Source: Puia dinghuensis
GTDB taxonomy: Bacteria > Bacteroidota > Bacteroidia > Chitinophagales > Chitinophagaceae
DNA length: 64,000 nt
Reading direction: 5' to 3'
Assembly (NCBI RefSeq): GCF_014642875.1
Contig: NZ_BMJC01000002.1
Location: forward strand, 372,001-436,000
Positions 17,048-25,049 of the stretch are shown here, one piece after another (positions within the stretch are counted from its first letter, which is position 1; every line of letters starts with the position of its first letter). A program made the position numbers and the translations under genes. The notes below the pieces were generated by a model. That model searched no databases. It worked only from the letters and a program-made list of their open reading frames with translations, and was not told the origin of the DNA.

Positions 17048-18121
17048 CTAACCAACCCCATTATCTCCTTGGCTCTGGTTTCTACCGGCAATAGAAAAAA
17101 ATACTACTAGAAGTATTAAGAACAGATATATAATAATCCTTGGCAGCAAATTCCATTCGTAAAACCAACCCATCCATTCATGGACGGGAAGCTTAAATAT
17201 AGATTCCCCAAAAGCCAAAATTCCGGCAATTGCTGCGTAGATCACTGATAGGATGTTTGTTTGCTTTTTTGAAATATTTTTCGTCGCAAAAATTGTTACA
17301 AAAATCAAAACGGCCAAGAGTATAAAGAACACGTCCAGATTTCTTTGACCAGGGTGAAGGAAATTGATGTAATTGTCCGAATAAGTTCTGAGGATGACCT
17401 CTGCAATCATTAGTAGACCGATTTTTGAATAACTGTTGATGATATTATTCAGAGGCACCTTAAACTGTGGAGCGTTATGAAGGTCCCAGTAGGCGATAAC
17501 GGATGTCATCATTAAAAATAAAATGAGGCCCCCAAAAACTGTTCCGATGGCCGACTCGAGGTAATTGAAGCTCATAAAAGGGGTCATGTAAGCCGGAAAA
17601 CCACAACAGACTGATTTTACTTTGTTGAGATATTCAGTCTTCATTCGAACTATCTTCATCGAATCAGCATTACTTGTAGTCGAGTCGAAAATCTTATCTC
17701 TAAGAACTATTATTTCCGTTCTCGTAATGGAGTCTTTGATATCATGAGGCATTATATAAGTTTGATCTTTTTGATTCTTATGCAGATTGCAATGGGAATC
17801 AATTTCATTTGCTATTAATGCTATGGCTAAAACAGCTAGGATGCCTACAATCCACTTTAATTGGATCTTTCTATTCTCGGAAAGTGCATGGTAAATGACC
17901 TTGAAATCTGGCAGGCTTCTGGTAAATTCTACGAAAGCAAACGGCAGTAAAATCAAATGAAAGATCGTTTTGCCAGGATCGTTTGCTGCGTAAGTTAGCG
18001 CGTGGGAAAACCCAACTAAATCCCAACTAAGGCAAAATTCCGTTATCGCAATTAGAACCAGAGCCATGACCACTACTTTTGTTGTCATACTTTTGGACTT
18101 GATAAAAGAAATGATATTCAT
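17048..18121 (-). CDS. Polytopic membrane protein of unknown function
   Basis: The 357-residue protein has about seven hydrophobic helices: near 14-34 (VVVMALVLIAITEFCLS), 52-70 (IFHLILLPFAFVEF), 88-108 (IVGILAVLAIALIA), and several between 205 and 350 (GGLILFLMMTSVIAYW, ILLAVLIFVTIFA, IIYLFLILLVVFFSI). A soluble loop of about 90 residues (110-200) contains CNLHKNQKDQ and a Cys pair (SVCCGFP). No family was recognised and no signal sequence beyond the first helix is seen. The gene is convergent with the Fic gene, 46 bp away, and AT-rich like it. Confidence 0.7.
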   Translation of the reverse strand: MNIISFIKSKSMTTKVVVMALVLIAITEFCLSWDLVGFSHALTYAANDPGKTIFHLILLPFAFVEFTRSLPDFKVIYHALSENRKIQLKWIVGILAVLAIALIANEIDSHCNLHKNQKDQTYIMPHDIKDSITRTEIIVLRDKIFDSTTSNADSMKIVRMKTEYLNKVKSVCCGFPAYMTPFMSFNYLESAIGTVFGGLILFLMMTSVIAYWDLHNAPQFKVPLNNIINSYSKIGLLMIAEVILRTYSDNYINFLHPGQRNLDVFFILLAVLIFVTIFATKNISKKQTNILSVIYAAIAGILAFGESIFKLPVHEWMGWFYEWNLLPRIIIYLFLILLVVFFSIAGRNQSQGDNGVG

Positions 18122-18459
18122 AGTAATTTTTGGGTTGTTAGGAACGTAAGTAACTCACTTGCGAAGAACTGAGGCCGCTCATTGTGTATGGAATGGCCGG
18201 TGTCGGCTCTGATCTATCCACCGGAAAGCCAGGACGATTGATGCGGCCAAAGATAAAAAGGAAGGTGCTCCTAATGAATCCTGCAAGGCTTAACATGGTC
18301 GAAAGGTTTCGGGGATGCCAGAAGATACGAATTTCCGAAAATGCTAATACACCGTTTTTTCACCCATTTTGCATGAGAATCGTAATTGCCAGAGTGAAAG
18401 AAAAGTACCATTACCGTTTAGGAGATAAACACAAAAAACCCGACTATCGTCGGAGCCTT

Positions 18460-18492
18460 GTGACCCGGGCAGGATTAGCTCCGCTGATCCCA
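18460..18492 (+). repeat. Family-B repeat, copy 1 (tRNA-Arg 3'-end-like)
   Basis: It begins GTGACCCGGGCAGGATT, one mismatch from the reverse complement of the tRNA-Arg(UCU) 3' end, and continues with TAGCTCCGCTGATCCC-type sequence shared with the copies at 32528, 36734 and 46274. In the plus frame it reads VTRAGLAPLIP, as in the recombinase fragment at 46274. Confidence 0.75.
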
Positions 18493-18680
18493 GGACTTCG
18501 TCGGAGCTTCGTCCCTCGCTCCTCCTCGTTCGTAACCTTCGCTTCGCTCGGTTATCCCTCTGAAGGCCTTACCCAAGCCCATCCCGCTTTAGCGGGATGG
18601 GGCTGTTTCATTTATCCGCTCCGGCGAACAAATTCATCACCTTACCAAGCTGGCGGCCTGGCTATCGCCAGGGGGGCTGC

Positions 18681-18755
18681 GTGACCCGGATTGGACACTT
18701 CTCGAACCGCTTCTTGGCCGATTTGAGGTTGATTCCTGATCTAATTGCTTGATTC
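18681..18755 (-). repeat. Family-A dispersed repeat, copy 2
   Basis: The minus strand reads QAIRSGINLKSAKKRFEKCPIRVT (split here: QAIRSG then INLKSAKKRFEKCPIRVT), the best-preserved copy of the family-A peptide tail, without frame disruption. Confidence 0.75.
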
Positions 18756-18786
18756 CTAACATGATTTTTATAAAATGAACTATTGA

Positions 18787-18834
18787 TTTTGAAGTGAAGC
18801 TAAATGTCTTAAATTTGTACTCAAATAAGTACTT
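18787..18834 (+). promoter_or_regulatory. Promoter and operator of the yefM/yoeB module
   Basis: TTTTG (18787-18791) and TAAATTTG (18810-18817) are 18 bp apart, a good Bacteroidota -33/-7 pair. Directly after come GTAC at 18817-18820 and the perfect palindrome AAGTACTT at 18827-18834, GTAC cores 12 bp apart. YefM-type antitoxins bind paired palindromes with a TGTACA-like core, so this is a plausible autoregulatory operator. Confidence 0.7.
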
Positions 18835-18837
18835 AAT

Positions 18838-19092
18838 ATGCAAGTTGTCAACTATACAGAATTCAGGAATAACCTTGCCGAAAATCTTAATATGGTGAAT
18901 GACAACAGTGAAGTCGTCATCGTGTCAAGAAGCAAGGGGAAGAATGTGGTGGTTATGTCCCTCGAAGAATACAACTCGATTCAGGAAACACTGCACTTGG
19001 TGAGCAGCAAGGCCAATCAAAAAAGATTGGATGAAGCCATCGAGGAAATGCGCTCAGGGAAATCTGCGAAACACAAGTTAATTGAAGATTAA
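18838..19092 (+). CDS. yefM: YefM-like antitoxin (Phd/YefM family)
   Basis: The 84-residue protein starts MQVVNYTEFRNNLAENLNMV and contains EVVIVSRSKGKNVVVMSLEEYNSIQETLHL, the standard YefM/Phd N-terminal dimer and DNA-binding fold. The charged tail (RLDEAIEEMRSGKSAKHKLIED) should wrap and neutralise the toxin. The stop overlaps the toxin start by one base (TAATG). It is expected to repress its own promoter, more strongly in complex with the toxin. Confidence 0.94.
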   Translation: MQVVNYTEFRNNLAENLNMVNDNSEVVIVSRSKGKNVVVMSLEEYNSIQETLHLVSSKANQKRLDEAIEEMRSGKSAKHKLIED

Positions 19093-19352
19093 TGGAATTG
19101 GCTTGGCAGACCCATGCATGGGAAGATTATCTCTATTGGCAGGAAACGGACAAGAAGGTTCTTCAAAAGATCAATGAACTGATCAAAGACTGCCTGAGAA
19201 ATCCCTTCAAAGGCATCGGAAAGCCGGAGCCTTTGAAGGGCCAGTACAAGGGATTTTGGAGCCGTAGAATAACTGATGAGCATAGGTTGGTTTATGCAGT
19301 GAAGGATAAACAATTGCACATTCTTCAGTGTCGGTTTCACTACGATGCCTGA
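19092..19352 (+). CDS. yoeB: YoeB/Txe-family mRNA endoribonuclease toxin
   Basis: The 86-residue protein is a full-length RelE-fold toxin. The catalytic residues known from E. coli YoeB are all present at the same numbers: Glu46 (GKPE46PLKG), Arg65 (DEHR65LVY) and His83 (CRFH83YDA). YoeB toxins bind the 70S ribosome and cut mRNA in the A site when the antitoxin is degraded. With the antitoxin gene intact and overlapping, the module looks functional. Confidence 0.95.
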   Translation: MELAWQTHAWEDYLYWQETDKKVLQKINELIKDCLRNPFKGIGKPEPLKGQYKGFWSRRITDEHRLVYAVKDKQLHILQCRFHYDA

Positions 19353-19394
19353 GTAATCTGCAACAGTTCATGTTGCATAGCCGTGCTATGAGAT

Positions 19395-19694
19395 TTGGTC
19401 ATTACGCTGTACATTTATGCATTGTTCTATGCGATATTATCTCCCCTACTCCTGGCTATTGCCTTTTCTTATGGCTGCAAAAAGGATGTCCATGCCCCAG
19501 CACCGGCCGCGCCCGTCCCGCTGCATGCCTTTACTGTCCGCTTGGTGGACACTACCACAACCGGTGCTACGATTACGTGGACCTCTGCTGGAGACAGTAC
19601 TGGCAAAGGTGTCCAATACACGATCATCCTTGACTCCTCTATTGGCATCAAGAAATTTATGGCCGGTCTCAAGGCTTATGTCGAAGCGAAATAA
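19395..19694 (+). pseudogene. Probable fragment of a lipoprotein with a fibronectin-III-like segment
   Basis: The open frame of 99 codons contains a plausible lipoprotein signal (SPLLLAIAFSYGCKKD) and a beta-strand segment (FTVRLVDTTTTGATITWTS) like the first strands of an Fn3 domain. It then stops after KKFMAGLKAYVEAK. The part upstream of the signal (MVITLYIYALF) and the abrupt end suggest a broken gene rather than a complete small protein. It is GC-richer than the toxin-antitoxin module. A further frame at 19702-19788 (MSYSEKLAELICRIDPTL...) runs into the AraC start and may be another remnant. Confidence 0.4.
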
Positions 19695-19787
19695 CTGTCT
19701 TATGTCATACAGCGAAAAATTAGCGGAACTGATCTGCCGGATAGACCCCACACTGCATAAGCAGGCGATCGCGCGAAAAGGCTGCTA

Positions 19788-20642
19788 ATGGTCATCAGCC
19801 ACAAAAAGCTTGACCTGTGGGGCAGAACGCTGATTGAAACGATCAGCATTAAACCTCCTTACCGTCTGTCGGTAAAATTTCCACAGCAGGCCTGCTTCAT
19901 TTACTATAAAAGGGGTAAGACCCTGATCAACTCGCCTACTGAACAGGTAGAGGTCAGAAGCGATGAGTCGGTAATATTGAATTGCGGGACATATTTTGCC
20001 AACCTGCTCGAATATCCCGATGGCGATTTCTACGAAATACTGGTCTTTCATCTCCATTCGGAAATGCTCCAAAAATTATACCGGCAGGAATTTCCGACCT
20101 TTCTGAAAAAGGATGTTGGGAGTCCATTCATGCAAAAGATCGCCTCGCAGGAGGTAATAAAGAAGTTCGTGGAGAACCTCTATTTCTATTTCGAGAACCC
20201 CGCTCTTATAAACGATGATATCCTCGAGCTAAAGGTAAAGGAGCTCATACTTATTCTGTTGCAAACCAGAAATGCAACCTCGATAAAAGAATTATTGCAA
20301 GGCTTATTTACGCCTCATGAGGTGAGTCTGAAAGAAATTGTCCAACGGCATTTATATTCAAATACCTCGGTTAAGGACCTGGCTGAACTTTCCAATATGA
20401 CCCTGGCTACGTTCAACCGGAGGTTTTATGCGCTATTCGATGATACTCCCGCAAATTACATCAAGCTAAAGAGATTGGAAAGGGCAAAGGAATTGCTTCA
20501 GGTAAGCACGTTGAGCATCAGCGAGATTGCCTTTCAAACAGGTTTCAACGACGTTCCGCATTTCTCAAGATCATTTAAGCAGCAATTCGGGATTACGCCT
20601 GCTTCCTCCCGCCAACCGGACAAGAAACAACGATCGCGCTGA
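19788..20642 (+). CDS. AraC-family transcriptional regulator
   Basis: The 284-residue protein has an N-terminal ligand-type domain (residues about 1-150: PYRLSVKFPQQACFIYY, ESVILNCGTYFANLLEY) and two C-terminal helix-turn-helix units (about 185-275: SNTSVKDLAELSNMTLATFNRRF, STLSISEIAFQTGFNDVPHFSRSFKQQFG in outline). The C-terminus ends normally after ITPASSRQ. It is followed on the same strand, after 85 bp, by an SDR gene and a DoxX-like gene, which it may control. Confidence 0.9.
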   Translation: MVISHKKLDLWGRTLIETISIKPPYRLSVKFPQQACFIYYKRGKTLINSPTEQVEVRSDESVILNCGTYFANLLEYPDGDFYEILVFHLHSEMLQKLYRQEFPTFLKKDVGSPFMQKIASQEVIKKFVENLYFYFENPALINDDILELKVKELILILLQTRNATSIKELLQGLFTPHEVSLKEIVQRHLYSNTSVKDLAELSNMTLATFNRRFYALFDDTPANYIKLKRLERAKELLQVSTLSISEIAFQTGFNDVPHFSRSFKQQFGITPASSRQPDKKQRSR

Positions 20643-20727
20643 GTGAATTGTTCAACGAATTGAAATTTTTAGGCAAGGTCGTTAGGGGCCGCCGCATCAA
20701 CTTTGTTTCCAATAGAAAAAGAAAGCA

Positions 20728-21525
20728 ATGAAATCAAAAATCGAGCCGTCCGCTTTCGGCGATTGGGCGTTGATCACGGGAGCGTCTTCGGGCATTGGCG
20801 AAGGGTTTGCCCGTCGACTGGCGGCGGAGGGATTTAACCTGGTTTTGGTAGCAAGAAGGAAAGAATTGCTTTTCGAACTGGGCGGGAAGCTTTCATCCCG
20901 GTACGATATTCAATGCCAGGCAATTCAGGCGGACCTGACAAGGAAAGAGGGTATTGATTCAGTGATAGAGAGCACCGGCAACCTGGAGGTCGGACTGTTG
21001 ATCTCAAACGCCGGCACAGGTAATGTTGCCCGATTCTTCGATCGGGCCCCAGAAGACCTTACTGAACGGATCCACCTCAACGCTACCTCGCATTTGTTGC
21101 TTACCCATCATTTTGGCCAAAAAATGGCGTTGCGGAAAAAAGGGGGCATACTGCTGACAGGGGCAATGGGGGCAGTGGAGGGCGTGCCCTATATGGCAAC
21201 CGAGGCGGCAACCAAAGGCTTCATCCAGGCATTGGGCAAGAGTCTGCATGCGGAATTCAAGGAGTTCGGCATTCATATCACGGTGTTGGTTACAACACCC
21301 ACCGAGACACCTATTTTTTATAAGCTCGGATTTTCCCTTCAAAATACTCCTGTAAAACCGCTCAGTGTGGAGCAGTGTGTAGCCGAAGCGCTGAATGCTT
21401 TAGCAAAGAACAAGATGCTGGTTTATCCAGGGCTCAAATTCAGGGTGATGCGGGCGCTTATTCCGGAACCATTGAGCCGGAAAATGTCCGCCAGAATACT
21501 AAAGAGGAACAACAACATTTTATGA
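20728..21525 (+). CDS. SDR-family protein with catalytic Tyr replaced by Glu
   Basis: The 265-residue protein has an intact NAD(P)-binding motif TGASSGIG (residues 17-24), ADLTRKEG and ISNAGTG (92-98). The expected catalytic element PYMAxYAATKAF of its DltE/YqjQ-like subgroup reads PYMATEAATKGF, so the Tyr position is Glu159 while Lys163 is kept. The preceding Ser region is LLTGAMGAV, with no Ser at the usual place. The coenzyme site thus looks intact while the proton donor is missing. The DoxX-like gene starts inside its last codons (ATGA overlap). Confidence 0.88.
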   Translation: MKSKIEPSAFGDWALITGASSGIGEGFARRLAAEGFNLVLVARRKELLFELGGKLSSRYDIQCQAIQADLTRKEGIDSVIESTGNLEVGLLISNAGTGNVARFFDRAPEDLTERIHLNATSHLLLTHHFGQKMALRKKGGILLTGAMGAVEGVPYMATEAATKGFIQALGKSLHAEFKEFGIHITVLVTTPTETPIFYKLGFSLQNTPVKPLSVEQCVAEALNALAKNKMLVYPGLKFRVMRALIPEPLSRKMSARILKRNNNIL

Positions 21526-21884
21526 AGCGTAACTGGGTTTATATCCTCACGACTACATTAGTGGCGCTAATGTCTTTTGTTACAGGCTTAGGCAATTTGA
21601 TCCCTTTTCCACATATCGAAGCCGATCTTCATCACCTGGGCTATCCGTCTTATTTCAGGATCATACTTGGCACATGGAAGGTGATTGGTGCAATTGTGAT
21701 TGCCATTCCCCGAAAACTCTGGATCAAAGACTTAGCTTATATGGGTATTTTGCTGGACCTCTCCGGTGCTGCTGCCTCCCGATGGGCGGTTGGCGATGGC
21801 GCAACAAAGGTGATCGTTCCACTCATCATTTCGATTTTGACTACCGTTTCGTGGTGGAATTTCAGGATGCGGCTAAGCAATTGA
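21522..21884 (+). CDS. DoxX-like family membrane protein
   Basis: From the ATG at 21522, overlapping the SDR stop by four bases, the protein has 120 residues with four membrane helices (VYILTTTLVALMSFVTGL, FRIILGTWKVIGAIVIAIP, LAYMGILLDLSGAAAS, VIVPLIISILTTVSWW). This is the DoxX/DUF417-like layout common in Bacteroidota. Function is unclear; such proteins often accompany redox enzymes. The longer upstream frame starting in the SDR gene is not used because the internal ATG gives perfect coupling. Confidence 0.82.
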   Translation: MKRNWVYILTTTLVALMSFVTGLGNLIPFPHIEADLHHLGYPSYFRIILGTWKVIGAIVIAIPRKLWIKDLAYMGILLDLSGAAASRWAVGDGATKVIVPLIISILTTVSWWNFRMRLSN

Positions 21885-21931
21885 GAGGATTACCTCGGGC
21901 GATCCCTCTACCCCTCTGAAGGCATTACCCA

Positions 21932-21960
21932 ACGACCCCTCAGCAGAGCTGAGGGGTCGT
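21932..21960. terminator. Perfect 13-bp hairpin, identical in its core to the tRNA-Arg terminator
   Basis: ACGACCCCTCAGC and its complement flank the loop AGA. It lies after the DoxX gene. The 35 bases from CCCCTCAGC through GTGACCCGG are identical to 46413-46447, the terminator and 3' end of tRNA-Arg(UCU), so this is a displaced copy of that locus rather than an independent terminator. Confidence 0.7.
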
Positions 21961-21961
21961 T

Positions 21962-22035
21962 GTGACCCGGATTGGGCACTTTTCAAACCATTTCTTGGGG
22001 GATTTGAGGCCGGTCGCTGGGCTAAGTGCCTGAAA
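21962..22035 (-). repeat. Family-A dispersed repeat, copy 3
   Basis: The minus strand reads QALSPATGLKSPKKWFEKCPIRVT (QALSPATG, then LKSPKKWFEKCPIRVT), with no stop. Beyond it, up to about 22285, no gene or RNA was recognised. Confidence 0.7.
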
Positions 22036-22285
22036 ATCTGTTCTGCTAATAGCTGTGCTGCATAGAATTTGTTGAACAGATCGTGTAGTCATCGCCACCA
22101 TTTAAACAGTGGTTATACAGAAAACTGAAATACAAGCGGAAAATTGGGTGTTTTTCACGTTGCATTATTTGGGGATATACTTTAGATTTCTATTGAAGGG
22201 ATGGGGGCGTTGTTTCTGCCAGATTTTGGGACTTTCATCTTCAAATTAGTCGTTATCAATCGAATGACTCCGTAAAATTTTTGTT
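22036..22285. other. Intergenic, nothing recognised
   Basis: About 250 bp of AT-rich DNA between a family-A repeat and a small secreted-protein gene. No coding sequence, RNA or strong hairpin was found. Confidence 0.4.
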
Positions 22286-22654
22286 ATGAAAAGCGCATTT
22301 GTACTCTTGGTGTCGGTTGCTTGCCTTCATCTTCATGGCCAAATCATTCCAAATTCAGGTGTTCCATCAGAAGGCAGTATTATCTGGTTTCAAACCTGGG
22401 GATTTTTTATATTCTTTTCCGGACCTACTCCGAATTGGCTGCAAGAGCAAAAAGCATTTCCAACCAGCATTGCGTTATACGAGACGCCCGGGAATCCTGT
22501 GAATGTAGTGTTGGATTATACGAAGCAACAATTTAAATTTTATGTAGGCCAAACTACAACCGGCCCACCCGATCATACCAACACGGTTCTACATTTTATT
22601 GGAAATGACGGAGAGCCCTATTCCATTACTTTTTTAGCCTTTGTCGGGCAATAA
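22286..22654 (+). CDS. Small secreted hypothetical protein
   Basis: The 122-residue protein has a signal peptide (MKSAFVLLVSVACLHLHGQ) and a short beta-rich domain with many aromatic residues (SIIWFQTWGFFIFFSGPTPNW; VVLDYTKQQFKFYVGQTT). No family was recognised. The ATG follows a purine-poor AT-rich leader, as is usual in Bacteroidota. Its neighbour on the same strand is a membrane protein 53 bp downstream, so the two may be co-expressed. Confidence 0.6.
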   Translation: MKSAFVLLVSVACLHLHGQIIPNSGVPSEGSIIWFQTWGFFIFFSGPTPNWLQEQKAFPTSIALYETPGNPVNVVLDYTKQQFKFYVGQTTTGPPDHTNTVLHFIGNDGEPYSITFLAFVGQ

Positions 22655-22707
22655 GCCATGATGAACTCCTGGTATTTTGCTCCTTCCAACCAACCTGCGA
22701 CCATGCC

Positions 22708-23514
22708 ATGAAACAGACGCTTCCTATTGACACCTTGATCAGACTCGTATCGTTTTTGGGGTCTACCTTGATCTTTCTCAGTATTCTCCAGTCCTATATC
22801 TTTTACGCAACATTCAATATCAGGATCACGAACTACATCTCTTTTAGCGAGGCGATACTCCTTTTTTTGAATGAGATCGCTTTGCTGGTATTGTATTTCT
22901 TTTTGCTCGTTGCCGGCTTCTATCTGACCTACCTGATATTTCAGTTATTCAGTCCTCGGATCCAGCCTATTGATATTTTCGTACCGGACCAGAACTCAGC
23001 CCTTGCTCACAAATTTTTCAGTCTATTGGTCATTCTTTACCCAATTTCATATCTACTCTACGCAGTTATTCTCAACATCAGGAATCACTGGACTGAAAAG
23101 TACTTTCTTTTTTGGCTGATCAACCTCTCATTCGTTGAAGTTATGTTAATAGTTGGTGTGATCTCCTTATGGAAAAAGGTCCACCGCTATAAACCCTTCA
23201 TTCAAAAAAGGGTATTTACCTATTTATTATTCATGGCCGTCATGTTCTTTTATATATGGTCGTTGGATCGGCAACTTTTCCTATTCCACAGGAATAAGAT
23301 CAATAAACCGGTGATCGGCTGGCTGAAGGATAAGCGGTTTCCGCTAACGAACGATACCATCCAGTATCTCGGATCGACCGGTAAATATGTGTTTTGCTAC
23401 GACCTGAAAGGGGGCAGATCGATCATCGTCAATGTTTCCCAGTTCGATCGAATCGAATTCGGGTCTTATAAAGATCTTCCTGGTATTAGTGTATTCGATA
23501 TGCTTTATCATTGA
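22708..23514 (+). CDS. Membrane protein of unknown function with C-terminal soluble domain
   Basis: The 268-residue protein has about five hydrophobic helices in residues 10-190 (LIRLVSFLGSTLIFLSIL, ALLVLYFFLLVAGFYLTY, FFSLLVILYPISYLLYAVIL, VEVMLIVGVISLW, VFTYLLFMAVMFFYIW). A soluble tail of about 75 residues follows (DTIQYLGSTGKYVFCYDLKGGRSIIVNVSQFDRIEF, in outline). The tail resembles a small beta domain and may be a sensor, but nothing specific is recognised. Confidence 0.68.
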   Translation: MKQTLPIDTLIRLVSFLGSTLIFLSILQSYIFYATFNIRITNYISFSEAILLFLNEIALLVLYFFLLVAGFYLTYLIFQLFSPRIQPIDIFVPDQNSALAHKFFSLLVILYPISYLLYAVILNIRNHWTEKYFLFWLINLSFVEVMLIVGVISLWKKVHRYKPFIQKRVFTYLLFMAVMFFYIWSLDRQLFLFHRNKINKPVIGWLKDKRFPLTNDTIQYLGSTGKYVFCYDLKGGRSIIVNVSQFDRIEFGSYKDLPGISVFDMLYH

Positions 23515-23517
23515 GTT

Positions 23518-23690
23518 GCCGGATCGACTCCGCCGTTTTCCGTCTCAATTTATCGGGTGGTCAACGGCAACCCCGAGAACGTCCTTCAGCAGAATACATT
23601 GCTTTCAATCGGAACGGCACCTGGGGATTACACCGTCGATCTATCCGGCTCGAAACTCTACTATGTTGGTGGCAGTTTTTCATTTCGTCC
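23518..23690 (+). pseudogene. Fragment of an extracellular beta-rich protein
   Basis: The plus frame beginning AGSTPPFSVSIYRVVNGN and continuing LLSIGTAPGDYTVDLSGSKLYYVGGSF has normal coding composition and an Ig/PKD-like strand pattern. It has no start codon or signal peptide and runs into the 3' end of the reverse-strand arginase gene. It is best read as a leftover of a larger secreted protein cut by rearrangement. Confidence 0.4.
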
Positions 23691-23696
23691 GATTGT

Positions 23697-24491
23697 TCAA
23701 ATTTCAATTTGGTCGAGAATTGGTTTTATTGCGTCCAATTGTTCCAATGTTGTAGCCGTTGATTCTGTGATACAAAATCCAACGACATTATGATGCTTTT
23801 TTATTTTTTCAATGAGATGAGCAACATCCGAAACTAAAAAACCATTACTTGTTGTCGGAAACATTGAAAACTCAAATTCGGATTTATCTAAAACGTCTAA
23901 GTCGAGATGAATATAAACATTTTTGAAATTTTCAATTTTATTTTGAATGTCTGCATATTGACAATTTGTAATAGTTGTCATATTATGCCTTGAAATGTAT
24001 TCTTTTTCAGGTTCGTCTAAATCCCTTAACCCCACGTAACATATTTGTTCGGGATTAAGTTTTGAAAAGAGTAAATCAATAAATTTTTCATTCCCTTCTC
24101 CTAAAAGTGTCCGTAATGGCATTCCGTGAAATGCCTTACTTGGCGAACTGTCAGGTGTATTTAAGTCTGCGTGGGCATCAATATAAACTATACAGATGTC
24201 CTCTTGGTACATTTTATTGAGATAGGAAATAGGTACAATTTCTATTCCACAGTCGCCACCGATAGTTGATACCTTATTAAGTTTGCTGTCAGCAAGAATT
24301 TGTCTGAAAAGGCTTGTTTGTTCTAAAATTGGCTCGTAACATTTTATGTTGTCTATGGTCGTTAATTTCTTGGCAGAGAGCGGAATTGTTGTTTTGTCAA
24401 AGTTATTGAAATATAAACTAAGCGTTTCCGCTCCAAATTTCAACTCATCTGTCAAACCCGAACCTTGCCATTGAGGGTTAATGAAAATCAT
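23697..24491 (-). CDS. Arginase/agmatinase-superfamily protein with GGDCG variant
   Basis: The 264-residue protein has most ureohydrolase motifs: GGDCG (78-82), DAHAD (105-109), FHGMPLR (121-127) and HLDLDVLD (195-202), supplying Asp105, His107, Asp109, Asp197 and Asp199 as manganese ligands. The first ligand motif, normally GGDHS, is GGDCG, so a His is replaced by Cys81. Superfamily members act on arginine, agmatine, formiminoglutamate or related guanidino compounds. The change may alter the metal site or specificity. The gene is strongly AT-rich and stands alone, suggesting acquisition. Confidence 0.85.
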   Translation of the reverse strand: MIFINPQWQGSGLTDELKFGAETLSLYFNNFDKTTIPLSAKKLTTIDNIKCYEPILEQTSLFRQILADSKLNKVSTIGGDCGIEIVPISYLNKMYQEDICIVYIDAHADLNTPDSSPSKAFHGMPLRTLLGEGNEKFIDLLFSKLNPEQICYVGLRDLDEPEKEYISRHNMTTITNCQYADIQNKIENFKNVYIHLDLDVLDKSEFEFSMFPTTSNGFLVSDVAHLIEKIKKHHNVVGFCITESTATTLEQLDAIKPILDQIEI

Positions 24492-24500
24492 AATAATTTG

Positions 24501-25049
24501 TTACGGTTTTTTTGTATCCGTCCGACCAAATACATATTTTTTTAGATATTTTTTTGGTATCGCGACCCCGTTTGAAGCCGTTGTCCACAGGACACTCGCG
24601 ATCCACCATCGCGAGTCAAAAAACACCAACTGATAAGTATTGATGCCTCTTTCCTCCTTGTCCTCTGAATCCTTCCCATAGAAACTCTGAAAAACCGTAG
24701 CAATTCCATTGTATTGGTTAATCACGCTACCGGTTTCATATTCTAGGTATCCATTCTCATAATACTCGTCATGCAATAGTTGGATGAATTCGGTCAGCGA
24801 TACCGTTTCAACAGCCTTCGGCATTGAGTCATTAGGGTGATTTAAGCAAGTGAACGTGGCAGTCGACAAAAATAAATTACTGAGCGCATTCCAGTCCCTG
24901 ATTTTACCCTTCTCGCCGGAGAGTATATCGAGCATTTTGTTAACAATGCCGCTAATCGATTTTACTGCAATGCTGTCGGGCGTTGTCCTAACCTGTGCAG
25001 CAACTGCAATGGAGACAAAAAAAGAAAAAGCGAGTATAAAATGCTTCAT
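24501..25049 (-). CDS. Secreted NTF2-like (SnoaL-type) protein
   Basis: The 182-residue protein has a signal peptide (ILAFSFFVSIAVAAQ, cleavage near residue 18). The domain has DWNALSNLFLSTATFTCLN, a middle region with HDEYYENGYLEYETGSVINQYNGIATVFQSF (in outline), and INTYQLVFFDSRWWIASVLWTT. This helix-plus-curved-sheet order is typical of small NTF2-like lipid- or steroid-binding domains. The gene starts 9 bp beyond the arginase start on the same strand. Function is unknown. Confidence 0.65.
   Translation of the reverse strand: MKHFILAFSFFVSIAVAAQVRTTPDSIAVKSISGIVNKMLDILSGEKGKIRDWNALSNLFLSTATFTCLNHPNDSMPKAVETVSLTEFIQLLHDEYYENGYLEYETGSVINQYNGIATVFQSFYGKDSEDKEERGINTYQLVFFDSRWWIASVLWTTASNGVAIPKKYLKKYVFGRTDTKKP

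Larger units (their letters stand above)
18122..18837. other. Repeat-rich intergenic region, ~700 bp
   Basis: No gene is supported here. It contains a family-B repeat (from 18460), a stretch of GC-rich inverted repeats (the clearest is the perfect 10-bp hairpin 18578-18601, CCCATCCCGC with loop TTTA), a family-A copy (18681-18755) and the toxin-antitoxin promoter. The arrangement family B - hairpin - GTGACCCGG mirrors the DNA between the recombinase stump and tRNA-Arg at 46274-46455. Confidence 0.6.

Noticed and set aside
18122-18684. Plus-strand 166-codon frame across the repeat region
   Set aside because: It reads through a family-B repeat and hairpins; only VTRAGLAPLIP is meaningful and that is a repeat.
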